Below, one piece after another: positions 9,448 to 18,370 of a stretch of 64,000 bases of DNA. Position 1 is the stretch's first letter. Every line of letters starts with the position of its first letter. The notes under the pieces were generated by a model. It was given only the letters and a program-made list of their open reading frames with translations. It was not told the origin of the DNA and did not search any database. Source of the stretch: Filimonas zeae (lineage in GTDB: Bacteria > Bacteroidota > Bacteroidia > Chitinophagales > Chitinophagaceae); contig NZ_BMIB01000004.1 in the NCBI RefSeq assembly GCF_014641615.1, positions 124,001-188,000 of the forward strand, given 5' to 3'. Both the position numbers and the translations under genes were made by a program.

Positions 9448-10590
9448 ATGTCGTTTTCCACGCTGGGATTATCCGCCTCCTTACTGAAAGCCATTGCCGA
9501 ACAGCAGTACAACAAACCTTATCCTGTTCAGGAAAAAGCAATACCTGCACTGCTGGCAGGCAAAGACCTGTTGGGTATTTCTAAAACAGGATCGGGTAAA
9601 ACAGCTGCGTACGTGCTTCCCGCACTGGAGCTTTGCCAGCGCAAAATGGAGAAAAAAGACAGGCACGTAAGGGTATTGGTAATGGTACCTACACGCGAGC
9701 TGGCGATACAAGTAAATGAAGAGTTTGCAAAATTCAGCGCCCATCTGCTTACTAAAGTAAAAAACATGGCAGTATATGGCGGTGTTTCAATTAACCCACA
9801 AATGATGTCGCTGCACGGCACAGATGTGCTGATTGCCACGCCCGGCCGCCTGTTAGATTTAGTGGACTCCAAAGCCGTGCATTTATCGCAGGTGGAAATG
9901 TTGGTACTGGATGAAGCAGATAAAATGCTGAATCTGGGTTTTAAGGATGAAATGAACCGTGTATTTGGCCTTTTACCAGCCAAACGGCAGAACGCCCTGT
10001 TCTCCGCTACTACCAGCGATGATATTGCGGATATGCAGAAACACCTGCTGCACCAGCCGGTACAAATTACCATAGCGGAAGAAGAAGTAAATATAGATTC
10101 CATTGAACAACTGGCTTACAACGTAACACCCGAGCGCAAAGGCCCTTTGTTACGCTACCTGATTAAGGAAGAGAACATGCAACAGGTGCTGGTGTTTACT
10201 TCTGCGGTAAGAACAGCAGACAACCTTACCGGAAAGCTTATTAAAAACGGCATCCATGCAGCCTCTCTTCATGGACATTTAAGTCAGAGTGCCCGTATTA
10301 AAACACTGGAACGTTTTAAAGCTGGCGAACTAAGGGTACTGGTAGCGTCTGACCTGGCTTCGCGGGGTATAGACATTCAGCAACTGCCTATTGTTATTAA
10401 CTATGAGCTGCCACGCTCACCTAAAGACTATATACATCGCATAGGGCGTACAGGCAGAGCAGGTGCATCCGGCAAAGCCATTTCTCTCATTTGCCCGGAA
10501 GATCAGCACCACTTCGGCGTTATTCAGAAAAAAATGGGCAAAAAGGTTACTATCCAGGAAAGTGATGATATCAATCTGCACCTGTATTAA
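9448..10590 (+). CDS. DEAD-box RNA helicase
   Basis: 380 residues, the two RecA-like domains only, without a long C-terminal tail. Visible motifs in order: Q motif (KPYPVQEKAIP), motif I (SKTGSGKTAA), Ia (PTRELA), Ib (TPGRLLD), II (DEAD), III (SATTS), V (ASRGID) and VI (HRIGRTGRAG). It unwinds short RNA duplexes with ATP, probably in ribosome assembly or RNA turnover. It differs from the RhlE-type helicase at 32-33.3 kb, which has a Gly/Arg-rich tail. It is intact although both neighbours are disrupted genes. Confidence 0.93.
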   Translation: MSFSTLGLSASLLKAIAEQQYNKPYPVQEKAIPALLAGKDLLGISKTGSGKTAAYVLPALELCQRKMEKKDRHVRVLVMVPTRELAIQVNEEFAKFSAHLLTKVKNMAVYGGVSINPQMMSLHGTDVLIATPGRLLDLVDSKAVHLSQVEMLVLDEADKMLNLGFKDEMNRVFGLLPAKRQNALFSATTSDDIADMQKHLLHQPVQITIAEEEVNIDSIEQLAYNVTPERKGPLLRYLIKEENMQQVLVFTSAVRTADNLTGKLIKNGIHAASLHGHLSQSARIKTLERFKAGELRVLVASDLASRGIDIQQLPIVINYELPRSPKDYIHRIGRTGRAGASGKAISLICPEDQHHFGVIQKKMGKKVTIQESDDINLHLY

Positions 10591-10676
10591 CAGATGAAAT
10601 CTGCACAGGAAAGGTTAATATCAGCAAATTCATCCTGCAATGCCTCTGCTATTTTACGGTTATTAAATTAACGGAT

Positions 10677-12233
10677 ATGAAGATGCATGCAGCAGGCTAT
10701 CTTTTATTAGCCCTCCTGTTCGTAACCCGCTTCTCTTTTTTGTATGCACAGAATGCTGTGCAGTTTCACTATCAGATATCTATGAAACAAGCCCTGTCGC
10801 AACGCTTTCAGGTTACATTGAACGCCACAGGCCTTACCGGGCCGGTAGTGGATCTGAAAATGCCGGTATGGATGCCCGGCTATTACCAGCTTATCAACTA
10901 TGCTGCTGCGCTGGATAGCTTTAAGGTTACGGACAGCAATAATCAACCTGTATCATGGCAACAGACTTCGTCCTCCACCTGGCGCATTGCCCATAAAACA
11001 GGCACAGCACTACAGGTTTCCTACCACATCAAAGCCTCCCAGGCATTTGTAGCACAACCCTGGCTGGATACCGGCCATGCATACATTGCCCCAACAGGAA
11101 TTTTTCTGTATGCAGAAAACTACCTCAACCATCCGGTAACAGTAAGTATTTCCCCATTTACCGCCAGCCAAACTGTGGCTACCGGCCTTCCGGCTATACA
11201 CGACCAGCCACTCACGTGGCAGGCAGCCAATTTTGATATTCTTTACGATAGCCCCTTTCTTATTGGTCAGCTGGAGCAACTGCCCGATTTTACGGTTCAG
11301 CATATTCCGCACCACTTTATCGGCTGGCAAATGGGGCAATTTGATCGTACCAGCTTCCAGCAGGATCTGAAAAAAATTGTAACCACTGCTTCCGGCATTA
11401 TAGGGCATATACCCTACTACCAATATACCTTTCTGGCCATTGGCCCCGGACGCGGCGGCATAGAACACCTCAACTCCACCACCATCAGCTTTTCGGGTGA
11501 AGAGTTGCAATCTCCCAACGGAAGGTTACGCATGCTCAGCTTTATTGCGCATGAATACTTTCACCACTATAATGTAAAACGTATCCGCCCTGTTGCCTTA
11601 GGCCCGTTTGATTACAGCCGTGAAAACCGCACCAGCCAGTTGTGGGTATCCGAAGGCCTTACCGTATATTATGAGTATATGATACTACGCCGCGCAGGCA
11701 TTATGAGTAACGAACAACTACTGGAACATTTTCAGCAGCTGACTGCCTCGTACGAAAACCGTACCGGCCACCTGCACCAGACACTGGCACAAGCCAGTGA
11801 GTTTACCTAGTCAGACGGGCCTTTTGGCCGCTCTCCAGACTCTACCATCTCTTACTACCAAAAAGGTCCGGTTATAGGTCTGCTACTGGATTTTGCCATC
11901 CGTAACGCCACCGGCAACCGCCGCTCGCTGGATGATGTAATGCGAACGCTTTATCGCAGATTTTACCAGGATGCCGGAAGAGGGTTTACTGACAATGAAT
12001 TCAGGCAGGTATGTGAAGAAACTGCCGGTGTGCCGCTGAACGAAATATTTGATTACGTATACACCGTTAAACAGCCCGACTATGCCAGATACCTGGCTTA
12101 TGCCGGATTAAGCATTGATCAGCAGCCAGCACCTGCCAACGCAGGCAAACCCACCGCCTCTTTTCGCATTACCATAAACATAAACAGCACACCACTTCAA
12201 AAAAGCATCCTGCAAAGCTGGCTCGGCAATTAA
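10677..12233 (+). pseudogene. M61 glycyl-aminopeptidase-type gene interrupted by in-frame TAG
   Basis: One frame runs from ATG 10677 to TAA 12231 with a single internal TAG at 11808-11810. The N-terminal part (377 codons) has a signal peptide (ending LYAQ), the M61 N-terminal beta domain, the GRGGIEHLNS motif and the zinc-binding HEYFHHYN with the downstream glutamate in WVSEGLTVYYEY. After the TAG the frame continues as SDGPFGRSPDSTISYYQKGPV..., which is the conserved continuation of this family; homologues usually have Trp at the stop position (TWSDGPFGR), so a TGG to TAG change fits. The total would be about 518 residues, without the PDZ domain seen in many members. A product stopping at 377 would keep the zinc site but lose the C-terminal helical part. 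Confidence 0.78.
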
Positions 12234-12278
12234 ACATCTGCGGTTTTATGCGTATTTTACCTGCATAACCGCACGTAT

Positions 12279-13499
12279 ATGAAATTATTGGCCGTTCTAT
12301 TTGCCATGTTTAGCCTTTGGGGCGTACATTCTTCCGGAGTAGCTGATGCCAACTGCACAGCTACCCAAACCAGCGCTGTTATTACCGGGGCTGAACAAAC
12401 CCGGCAATATCTGCCCATTCTTGCTCATAAAAGGGTAGCCATACTTGCCAACCCCACCACTATAGTGGGCAGCAAACACCTGGTAGACAGCCTGCTTACC
12501 CTTGGCGTAAACATAGTAAAGGTTTTTGGCCCGGAACATGGCTTCAGAGGCAATGCCAGCAACGGAACCCATGTAAACGACGAAAAAGACCCGCAAACAG
12601 GTCTGCCTGTAATATCGCTATATGGCGCCAGGAGAAAACCCACTGCTGCAGACCTGGCAAATGTCGATATCGTAATTTTTGACATTCAGGATGTGGGATG
12701 CCGTTTTTACACCTACATCAACGTATTGCGGGATGTAATGGAAGGCTGCGCAGAAAACAATAAAGAACTATTAATACCCGATCGTCCTAACCCCAACGGC
12801 TATCTGGTAGATGGCCCCATACTGGATACCCAATTCAAATCAGGCATAGGCCAGTTTCCAATACCCATTGCACATGGTATGACCATTGCCGAATTTGCAC
12901 AAATGATTAACGGAGAGCAATGGTTGCCAGATGGCAAACAATGCAAATTGCATATTATTCCGGTGAAGAACTACCGGCACGATATGGAATACACACTTCC
13001 TGTAAAACCTTCACCCAACCTCAACACCCAACAAAGCATTTTACTGTATCCTTCCACCTGCCTTTTCGAAGGCACAGCACTCAATCACGGTCGTGGTACC
13101 CAATATCCTTTTACCATTCTGGGCAGCCCCGCACTCAAAGGAAAATATTCCTTCTCTTACACTCCGGTAAGTATACCCGGCATGAGCGAATCGCCTTTAT
13201 ATAAAAACGAACTATGTTACGGATTAGATCTGCGCAATTATGATATACAACGTTTGCGAAAATCAAAACGCATTTGTCTGGATTGGATGATTGAGCTTTA
13301 TAAGGCTTACCCGGAAAAAGAGAAATTTTTCGATAGAACACAAAGCAATCAGATAGGCAGTATTGATGGGCTGGCAGGGGTAGCCGCATTTAAGCAACAG
13401 ATTATAGCCGGAAAGTCAGCGGAAGAAATATATCAATCGTGGGAGCCGGCTTTATCTGCTTACAAAACCATGCGTAAGAAATATCTGCTGTATCCCTGA
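12279..13499 (+). CDS. namZ: Exo-beta-N-acetylmuramidase NamZ-like (DUF1343)
   Basis: 406 residues with an N-terminal signal peptide (about 1-23). The sequence shows the DUF1343/NamZ signature: VAILANPTTIVGSKHLVDSL, VFGPEHGFRG, VISLYGARRKP and FDIQDVGCRFYTYI. Characterised members (NamZ) release terminal MurNAc from peptidoglycan fragments, so this is probably a periplasmic or surface cell-wall recycling enzyme. Length and domain are complete. It starts 45 bases after the disrupted M61 gene and is followed by a remnant of an aminotransferase gene on the other strand. Confidence 0.9.
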   Translation: MKLLAVLFAMFSLWGVHSSGVADANCTATQTSAVITGAEQTRQYLPILAHKRVAILANPTTIVGSKHLVDSLLTLGVNIVKVFGPEHGFRGNASNGTHVNDEKDPQTGLPVISLYGARRKPTAADLANVDIVIFDIQDVGCRFYTYINVLRDVMEGCAENNKELLIPDRPNPNGYLVDGPILDTQFKSGIGQFPIPIAHGMTIAEFAQMINGEQWLPDGKQCKLHIIPVKNYRHDMEYTLPVKPSPNLNTQQSILLYPSTCLFEGTALNHGRGTQYPFTILGSPALKGKYSFSYTPVSIPGMSESPLYKNELCYGLDLRNYDIQRLRKSKRICLDWMIELYKAYPEKEKFFDRTQSNQIGSIDGLAGVAAFKQQIIAGKSAEEIYQSWEPALSAYKTMRKKYLLYP

Positions 13500-13500
13500 T

Positions 13501-13609
13501 AAACAATACAGGAGCAGGCCAGTTCAGCAGATCGCGGGATAATGCCTGAATTGGAAGTATTGAGATAGGTGCAGTTAGCCAGCACCGGAAACTGTTCTTT
13601 AAAGTTCAT
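13501..13609 (-). pseudogene. Remnant: N terminus of a class V aminotransferase
   Basis: Reading minus from an ATG at 13609 gives MNFKEQFPVLANCTYLNTSN followed by SGIIPRSAEL. This is the typical start of PLP-dependent class V aminotransferases (cysteine desulfurase fold), where FPVL...TYLNTA.SG..P forms the first beta hairpin. After roughly 30 codons the similarity ends and the frame runs antisense into the 3' end of the NamZ gene. No remainder of the aminotransferase is present in the window. It looks like a gene truncated by a deletion that brought the NamZ gene next to it. Confidence 0.6.
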
Positions 13610-13637
13610 ACGTAAATATAAGCACGCTTAAAACTAC

Positions 13638-13663
13638 AAAGCCCCGGAATATTCCGGGGCTTT
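13638..13663. terminator. Bidirectional terminator
   Basis: A perfect 26-base palindrome with arms AAAGCCCCGGAAT/ATTCCGGGGCTTT lies between the plus-strand NamZ gene and the end of the minus-strand esterase gene. It is suited to stop both transcripts. Confidence 0.85.
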
Positions 13664-13680
13664 GTTATCACTGTTTTATA

Positions 13681-14715
13681 TTACTTCAGGCTCTTTTTTA
13701 ATTCGGCTGCTGCCTGCGTCATTGCAGAGCGCGTACCGGGCACAGCAGCCAGTGGGTTTAACAGGCCCCAGTCATGTATCATACCATCGTAACGTACCAG
13801 TGTTACCGGCACCCCTGCCTCATCCATCTTACGGGCATAAGCCTCACCTTCATCACGCAGTACATCATTCTCAGCTACCTGCACCAGTGCGGGAGGTAAC
13901 CCCTTCAGTTGTTCCAGACTAGCCTGTAGAGGACTTGCATAAATTTCTTTACGGGCAGCTGCATCTGTGGTATAGTTATCCCAGAACCACATCATCATAT
14001 TCTTTGTTAAAAAACGTCCTGTAGCAAACTGGTTGTAAGAAGCAGTTTCAAAATCAGCATTCGTAACAGGCCATAACAATACCTGCAGCTTCAGTTCAGG
14101 GCCTTTCTTTTCTTTAGCCATCAACGCAACCACTGCTGCCATATTACCACCTACACTGTTACCTGCTACAGCCAGTCTTTTACTGTCTACATTTATTTCT
14201 TTACCGTGTGCTGCCACCCATTTGGTAGCCGCGTATGCCTGATTAATGGCTACCGGATAATGTGCTTCGGGAGAAGGAGTATAATTTACAAAAACCGCTA
14301 CTGCACCGGATTCTACTACCAGATCACGCACCAGACGCTGGTGGGTAGGAAAATCACCTAACACCCAGCCACCTCCGTGGAAGAACATAAACACAGGCAA
14401 GGTTTCTTTATGGCCGGCAGGGCGTACAATATTCAACTGAACAGTTAAACCATCTTCTGTAATTGTTTTTTCAGATACTTCTATACCAGACAAATCTACT
14501 TTTACAGAATTCTGTGCACCCGTCAGTACAGCACGTGCATCAACAGGCTGCAGCTGCTCCAATGGCTTACCATTACCTGCATTCAATATATTTAAAAAGG
14601 CTTTGGTATGGCTTTCAATATGCGGATCAGTAGCAGGATTTACCGGAGTAACGGTTTGTGCTTCGGTGCCTAAAACAGCAGTTGCCAGCGCAGCAGAGGC
14701 GATTAACTTTTTCAT
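13681..14715 (-). CDS. Secreted alpha/beta hydrolase (HSL-type esterase)
   Basis: 344 residues with a signal peptide (MKKLIASAALATAVLGTEAQ). The hormone-sensitive-lipase family features are present: oxyanion motif HGGGW at 113-117, nucleophile S187 in GNSVGG, the acid in VAENDVLRDEG and the catalytic His in GMIHDWGLLNP. It probably hydrolyses short acyl esters or acetyl groups; given the glycosidase genes nearby, an acetylated carbohydrate is possible but not shown. It lies 109 bases downstream of an AraC-type regulator on the same strand, which may control it. Confidence 0.88.
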   Translation of the reverse strand: MKKLIASAALATAVLGTEAQTVTPVNPATDPHIESHTKAFLNILNAGNGKPLEQLQPVDARAVLTGAQNSVKVDLSGIEVSEKTITEDGLTVQLNIVRPAGHKETLPVFMFFHGGGWVLGDFPTHQRLVRDLVVESGAVAVFVNYTPSPEAHYPVAINQAYAATKWVAAHGKEINVDSKRLAVAGNSVGGNMAAVVALMAKEKKGPELKLQVLLWPVTNADFETASYNQFATGRFLTKNMMMWFWDNYTTDAAARKEIYASPLQASLEQLKGLPPALVQVAENDVLRDEGEAYARKMDEAGVPVTLVRYDGMIHDWGLLNPLAAVPGTRSAMTQAAAELKKSLK

Positions 14716-14824
14716 TGTGTGTATGTTTTATTCGATTAATTCAATACCACAAAGCTACCGGGCCTGCTATACCTGCTCAATGTATTTATGCCGTTTTAAA
14801 TTGCATTTTTTCCCTCAACCACCT

Positions 14825-15670
14825 TTACACGGCTGATTGATACGACTTCCGGAAATGCTGCGGCGATTCTTCTGTATGATTGGTAAACAAGCGGATAAAG
14901 TAGGCAGGATCTTCGTACCCCAGCTTATACCCAATCTCTTTTACACTCAACTCCGTATGCACCAACAGCCGTTTGGCTTCCAGAATAATTCTGTCTTTAA
15001 TAATATCGTTAGGGGTTAGTTTACTGTATTTGGCTACCCGCTTCTGTAATGCCTTGGGTGTAATATTCAATAGTTCTGCATAGTCTGCCACACTATGCCG
15101 GGTAATATAATGCGCTTCTACCAGCTGGCTAAACCGCCGGGCAAACTCTACATCCTGCCTGCTTTCTTCATTCTGTACCTGGTGCGCCTGCTTCCATAAG
15201 CGGGTGCTCCGTATAATTATCTGCTTCAGCAATATCCGCAGCATTTCCTCCATGCCACTTTCTTCCTCCTGCATCTCACTCTTTATCTCTGCCAGAATAC
15301 CCTGCATAATAGCAGACTGCGCTTCTTCCAGATAAACCACGGGTATTTCATATATATTATGAAAGAGAATACCATCGCAGGCTACCTCTTTATCATGAAT
15401 TTCCACGCAATAAAAATCGCGGTTATAAAACAGCAAAGCACCATTACTTACCGCTTCATCTATCTGGCAGTACTGACCACCCTGTACAAAAAACAGTGCA
15501 TCCTGCTGTAAATGGTATTCTTTAAAATCTACCTGTATATGGCTGCCCGAACGGAGAAATATGATTTTAATAAAATCGCGGTACAAGGCCAGCTTTCCTT
15601 CTTCTACCGCGTTACTGTCAATATCTGTATAGCCCAGTTTTTTAACTGCAAATTGCCTCAGCTGCTCCAT
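14825..15670 (-). CDS. AraC-family transcriptional regulator
   Basis: 281 residues. The N-terminal part (about 1-150) is a cupin-like sensory domain (FFVQGGQYCQIDEAV, LLFYNRDFYCVEIHDKE). The C-terminal AraC HTH (about 180-278) includes HSVADYAELLNITPKALQKRV and LSVKEIGYKLGYEDPAYFIRLF. The esterase gene lies directly downstream on the same strand and is a plausible target. The effector is unknown. Confidence 0.9.
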   Translation of the reverse strand: MEQLRQFAVKKLGYTDIDSNAVEEGKLALYRDFIKIIFLRSGSHIQVDFKEYHLQQDALFFVQGGQYCQIDEAVSNGALLFYNRDFYCVEIHDKEVACDGILFHNIYEIPVVYLEEAQSAIMQGILAEIKSEMQEEESGMEEMLRILLKQIIIRSTRLWKQAHQVQNEESRQDVEFARRFSQLVEAHYITRHSVADYAELLNITPKALQKRVAKYSKLTPNDIIKDRIILEAKRLLVHTELSVKEIGYKLGYEDPAYFIRLFTNHTEESPQHFRKSYQSAV

Positions 15671-15714
15671 AAATACACTTTCAGTATATAAAAGTAGGCA
15701 AACAATTGCTTCCG

Positions 15715-16707
15715 TTATCTTCCTGTAACCTTACCAGCCTGCACAGGCGCCACTCCCTCTCTGGTTAGTTTTACCGGCAAAATGTGCCCCTGCGCATCAA
15801 ACTGCATTTTCTCAATACAGGTTTCACGATGGTCGCGCCCTTTATCGCCCAGCGGGCGGCGGTGGTATACAATATACCATTCGTCTTTACCAGGTACCTG
15901 TATAACAGAATGGTGCCCCGCGCTGGTAGCCACTGTAGTATCCTGCTGTAATACCACGCCTATACGTTTAAAAGGCCCGAAAGGGTTGTCGGCTATGGCA
16001 TAAGCAACTTTATAATCCGGCCTGCCCCAGCCTCCTTCCGACCACATAAAGTAATACCGGTTATTCCGCACAAATAAAAAGGGACCTTCCACATATCCTT
16101 CCGGAGTAACTTCTTTGTACAGGGTACCATCTGCCATCGGCAGTATACCGGTAAAATCAGCCTTCAGCCGCACTATATTACAGTGCTGCCAGCCACCATA
16201 ATACATATAATACGTTCCATCTTTGTCTCTGAACACAAACTGATCAATCGGCTGTGCACCATTTATAATAGTATCAATCAGCGGCTTTTTTAAATAATCG
16301 GTAAAAGGTCCCGCAGGTGTATTACCTACCGCCACGCCAATGCCTCCCACTTCTCCCGGGTGTACATCGTTAGCGCTGAAAAAGAAATAATACCTGCTAT
16401 CTTTTTCCACCACTGCCGGTGCCCACATCGCTTTATCTGCCCATAGCACACGGGCTGTATCCAATACAGCTGCATGTTTAGTCCAATGCACCAGATCGGG
16501 TGAAGAAAATGCATCAAAGTATACCTGTTTTTCATACAAATCAGAAGTGGTAGGATAAATCCAGTACTTGCCGTTAAACACCGCCCCTTCGGGGTCGGCA
16601 TACCACCCCGGAAACACCGGATTACCTGATGTTTTCTTTATTGTCTGCTGAGCCCTGACAGGTTGTATTGTCAACCATACAGCTGCTGCCATTACTAGTA
16701 TACGCAC
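15715..16707 (-). CDS. Glycoside hydrolase family 43 protein
   Basis: 330 residues with a signal peptide (about 1-19, ending VRAQ). The five-bladed propeller signatures of GH43 are present: catalytic base D38 in FPGWYADPEG, the modulating Asp (D155) in PIDQFVF, and the acid E207 in YVEGPFLF. Such enzymes act as beta-xylosidases or alpha-L-arabinofuranosidases on plant polysaccharides; the exact specificity cannot be read here. Probably periplasmic. It is the last gene before the AraC gene, separated by 44 bases. The GH51 arabinofuranosidase at 59.7 kb could act on related substrates. Confidence 0.9.
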   Translation of the reverse strand: MRILVMAAAVWLTIQPVRAQQTIKKTSGNPVFPGWYADPEGAVFNGKYWIYPTTSDLYEKQVYFDAFSSPDLVHWTKHAAVLDTARVLWADKAMWAPAVVEKDSRYYFFFSANDVHPGEVGGIGVAVGNTPAGPFTDYLKKPLIDTIINGAQPIDQFVFRDKDGTYYMYYGGWQHCNIVRLKADFTGILPMADGTLYKEVTPEGYVEGPFLFVRNNRYYFMWSEGGWGRPDYKVAYAIADNPFGPFKRIGVVLQQDTTVATSAGHHSVIQVPGKDEWYIVYHRRPLGDKGRDHRETCIEKMQFDAQGHILPVKLTREGVAPVQAGKVTGR

Positions 16708-16754
16708 GGGAAAAACGTTTTGGTAATATTACGTAAAAACGAATGTTCAAGCAC

Positions 16755-17486
16755 TTAGTTTTTGTTACGTCCGGTTTCTCCGGGATACAGCTGGTACACT
16801 TCATCGCTCTGCCATACTTCTCTGGTATCAATATTCATAGCAGAAAGCTTTCCGTAGTACGCTGCTCCCGTATCCATATTCCATACATTGCAGGCATGCA
16901 TAGGCAGGGTTTCGTCGTACCCCAGTGTGGGTGTATGTCCTATAAATATCTCTTTAAACAGCAATAATCGTTTGGGATATAGCTTAGAGTCTTTCTGTAT
17001 ACGCTTGTCCATCGTCAAAGCCATTTCCCACAGTGTACGGTCCCAGTAGTAATTGGTTTCGTAATGTTCTTTCTCCGGGCCGTGCATGGAAGAAAACCCC
17101 GCATGTATAAAAAGGCGGTTTTCATCATCTACATAGTAATCCATCAGTCTGTTTAAAAACTCCCGGTGTATGGCCCACTCTTCCGGCTTTGATGTTTCAT
17201 AACTCTGTACGGTAGAAGCGCCTCCCTGGCGCAGCCAGAGTGGATCGGGAATACCCGTATTCATCCACTGCTCACACCAGGCGTCATGATTTCCCTTTAT
17301 AAAAAAACAGATAAAAGACTCGTCCAGCTTTATCAGATAACGGATTACCTCCGACGACTGCGACCAGCCATCTACGTAATCTCCTAAAAAAATAAAGGTA
17401 TCTCCGTGTTGTGGTTGCACCCGTTCAATCAATTGCTGTAATGCCCTGCAGGCACCATGTATATCTCCTATTACAAATACAGCCAT
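16755..17486 (-). CDS. Metallophosphoesterase (PPP-type, ApaH-like)
   Basis: 243 residues with the full calcineurin-like metal site: GDIHG at 7-11 (D8, H10), GDYVDGWS at 35-42 (D36), and GNHDAW at 65-70. Later His residues in FIHAGFSS and FIGHTP complete it. It resembles bacterial serine/threonine phosphatases and diadenosine tetraphosphatases; the substrate is unknown. It starts five bases after the stop of a Nudix-fold regulator gene, so the two are almost certainly one operon. That context points to a nucleotide-type substrate, which is inference. Confidence 0.9.
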   Translation of the reverse strand: MAVFVIGDIHGACRALQQLIERVQPQHGDTFIFLGDYVDGWSQSSEVIRYLIKLDESFICFFIKGNHDAWCEQWMNTGIPDPLWLRQGGASTVQSYETSKPEEWAIHREFLNRLMDYYVDDENRLFIHAGFSSMHGPEKEHYETNYYWDRTLWEMALTMDKRIQKDSKLYPKRLLLFKEIFIGHTPTLGYDETLPMHACNVWNMDTGAAYYGKLSAMNIDTREVWQSDEVYQLYPGETGRNKN

Positions 17487-17491
17487 ACCTG

Positions 17492-18178
17492 TCAGTTTGT
17501 AGCTATGTTGAGATGAAAATGATGTTTACTCAGTTTTCTGTTAAAACGATACAGATCGGGATGGCGGTTCTGCAACCCTTCCCGCTTGGTGCCTGTGTTT
17601 ACAATGTACTCCGCATCCAGTATTTTACGCCGGAAATTACGCCGGTCCAGCTCCACCTCCAGTATACATTCATACAACTCATGTAGCTCCGTCATCGTAA
17701 ACAAATCATCCAGCAACTCAAAACTCACAGGGGCATATAAAATTTTCGACTGCAGCCGCTGCCTGGCCATCTTAAAAATCTCTTTATGGTCAAACCCCAA
17801 TACCGGAAGCTTTTTTACAGGAAACCATTTTACATCATTCGCCATTTGCCCGGCGGTTACTGTAAACTTTTGTGGGTTCACCAGGGCAAAGTAAGCAACA
17901 GACACTGCCCGCCCGCGCGGGTCGCGCTCAATGGCATCGAACGAATACAACTGCTCCAGATACACATTATCCATCCCCAGCTTGGTTTGTAATACACGGC
18001 AGCAGGTATGCAAAAAGGTTTCTTCCATTTGCACAAAGGCACCAGGCAATACCCAGGTATCTTTAAACGGTTCCTCTTTGCGGTTCAGCAGCAATACGGA
18101 CAGTATATTATTATGATACCCAAACACTACCAGGTCTACTGCCAGCGAGGGGTTTTTATAACTCTGAAATGCTTTCAT
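17492..18178 (-). CDS. NrtR-like regulator: degenerate Nudix domain plus winged helix
   Basis: About 228 residues from the ATG at 18178. The frame extends upstream to 18229, but that would run through an operator-like palindrome. The N-terminal Nudix fold (about 5-140) starts SLAVDLVVFGYHNNILSVLLL; the C-terminal part (about 150-228) is a winged helix with ELDRRNFRRKILDAEYI, as in NrtR-type regulators. The Nudix box reads GAFVQMEETFLHTCCRVLQT KLGM: the REUxEE core has become RVLQTK, so the metal-binding glutamates are lost and hydrolysis is unlikely. It is thus probably a ligand-sensing repressor. A perfect palindrome sits three bases upstream of the start. The metallophosphoesterase follows in the same operon. 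It is paralogous to the regulator at 24.2-24.9 kb. Confidence 0.85.
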   Translation of the reverse strand: MKAFQSYKNPSLAVDLVVFGYHNNILSVLLLNRKEEPFKDTWVLPGAFVQMEETFLHTCCRVLQTKLGMDNVYLEQLYSFDAIERDPRGRAVSVAYFALVNPQKFTVTAGQMANDVKWFPVKKLPVLGFDHKEIFKMARQRLQSKILYAPVSFELLDDLFTMTELHELYECILEVELDRRNFRRKILDAEYIVNTGTKREGLQNRHPDLYRFNRKLSKHHFHLNIATN

Positions 18179-18181
18179 AAC

Positions 18182-18206
18182 ACTTTGTGTTGTGGTTACA
18201 CAAAGT
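18182..18206. promoter_or_regulatory. Palindromic operator upstream of the degenerate Nudix regulator
   Basis: ACTTTGTGT (18182-18190), seven-base spacer, ACACAAAGT (18198-18206): a perfect 9-bp inverted repeat three bases before the start codon. The architecture TTTGYGT-N7-ACRCAAA matches the two operators in front of nadM at 24.17-24.24 kb, next to the paralogous regulator. It is probably an autoregulatory site. Confidence 0.65.
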
Positions 18207-18370
18207 AGAGCTTTTCCCGAACATTTCATTCTTACCCCACAATCGCTTAATTTTCAGTTACAATAAGGTAACTAAAGCATACACCCGGCCGGGCAACAGA
18301 AGGATATCTGATGGTATTTTCCCGTTGGCGAACGTTATACTTACTTTATCCGCAACTGAAAACAGAAACA

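Noticed and set aside
7334..12233. Recoding of stop codons or a variant genetic code
   Set aside because: One interruption is TAA, one TAG and one a frameshift, while both stops end many intact genes in the window normally.
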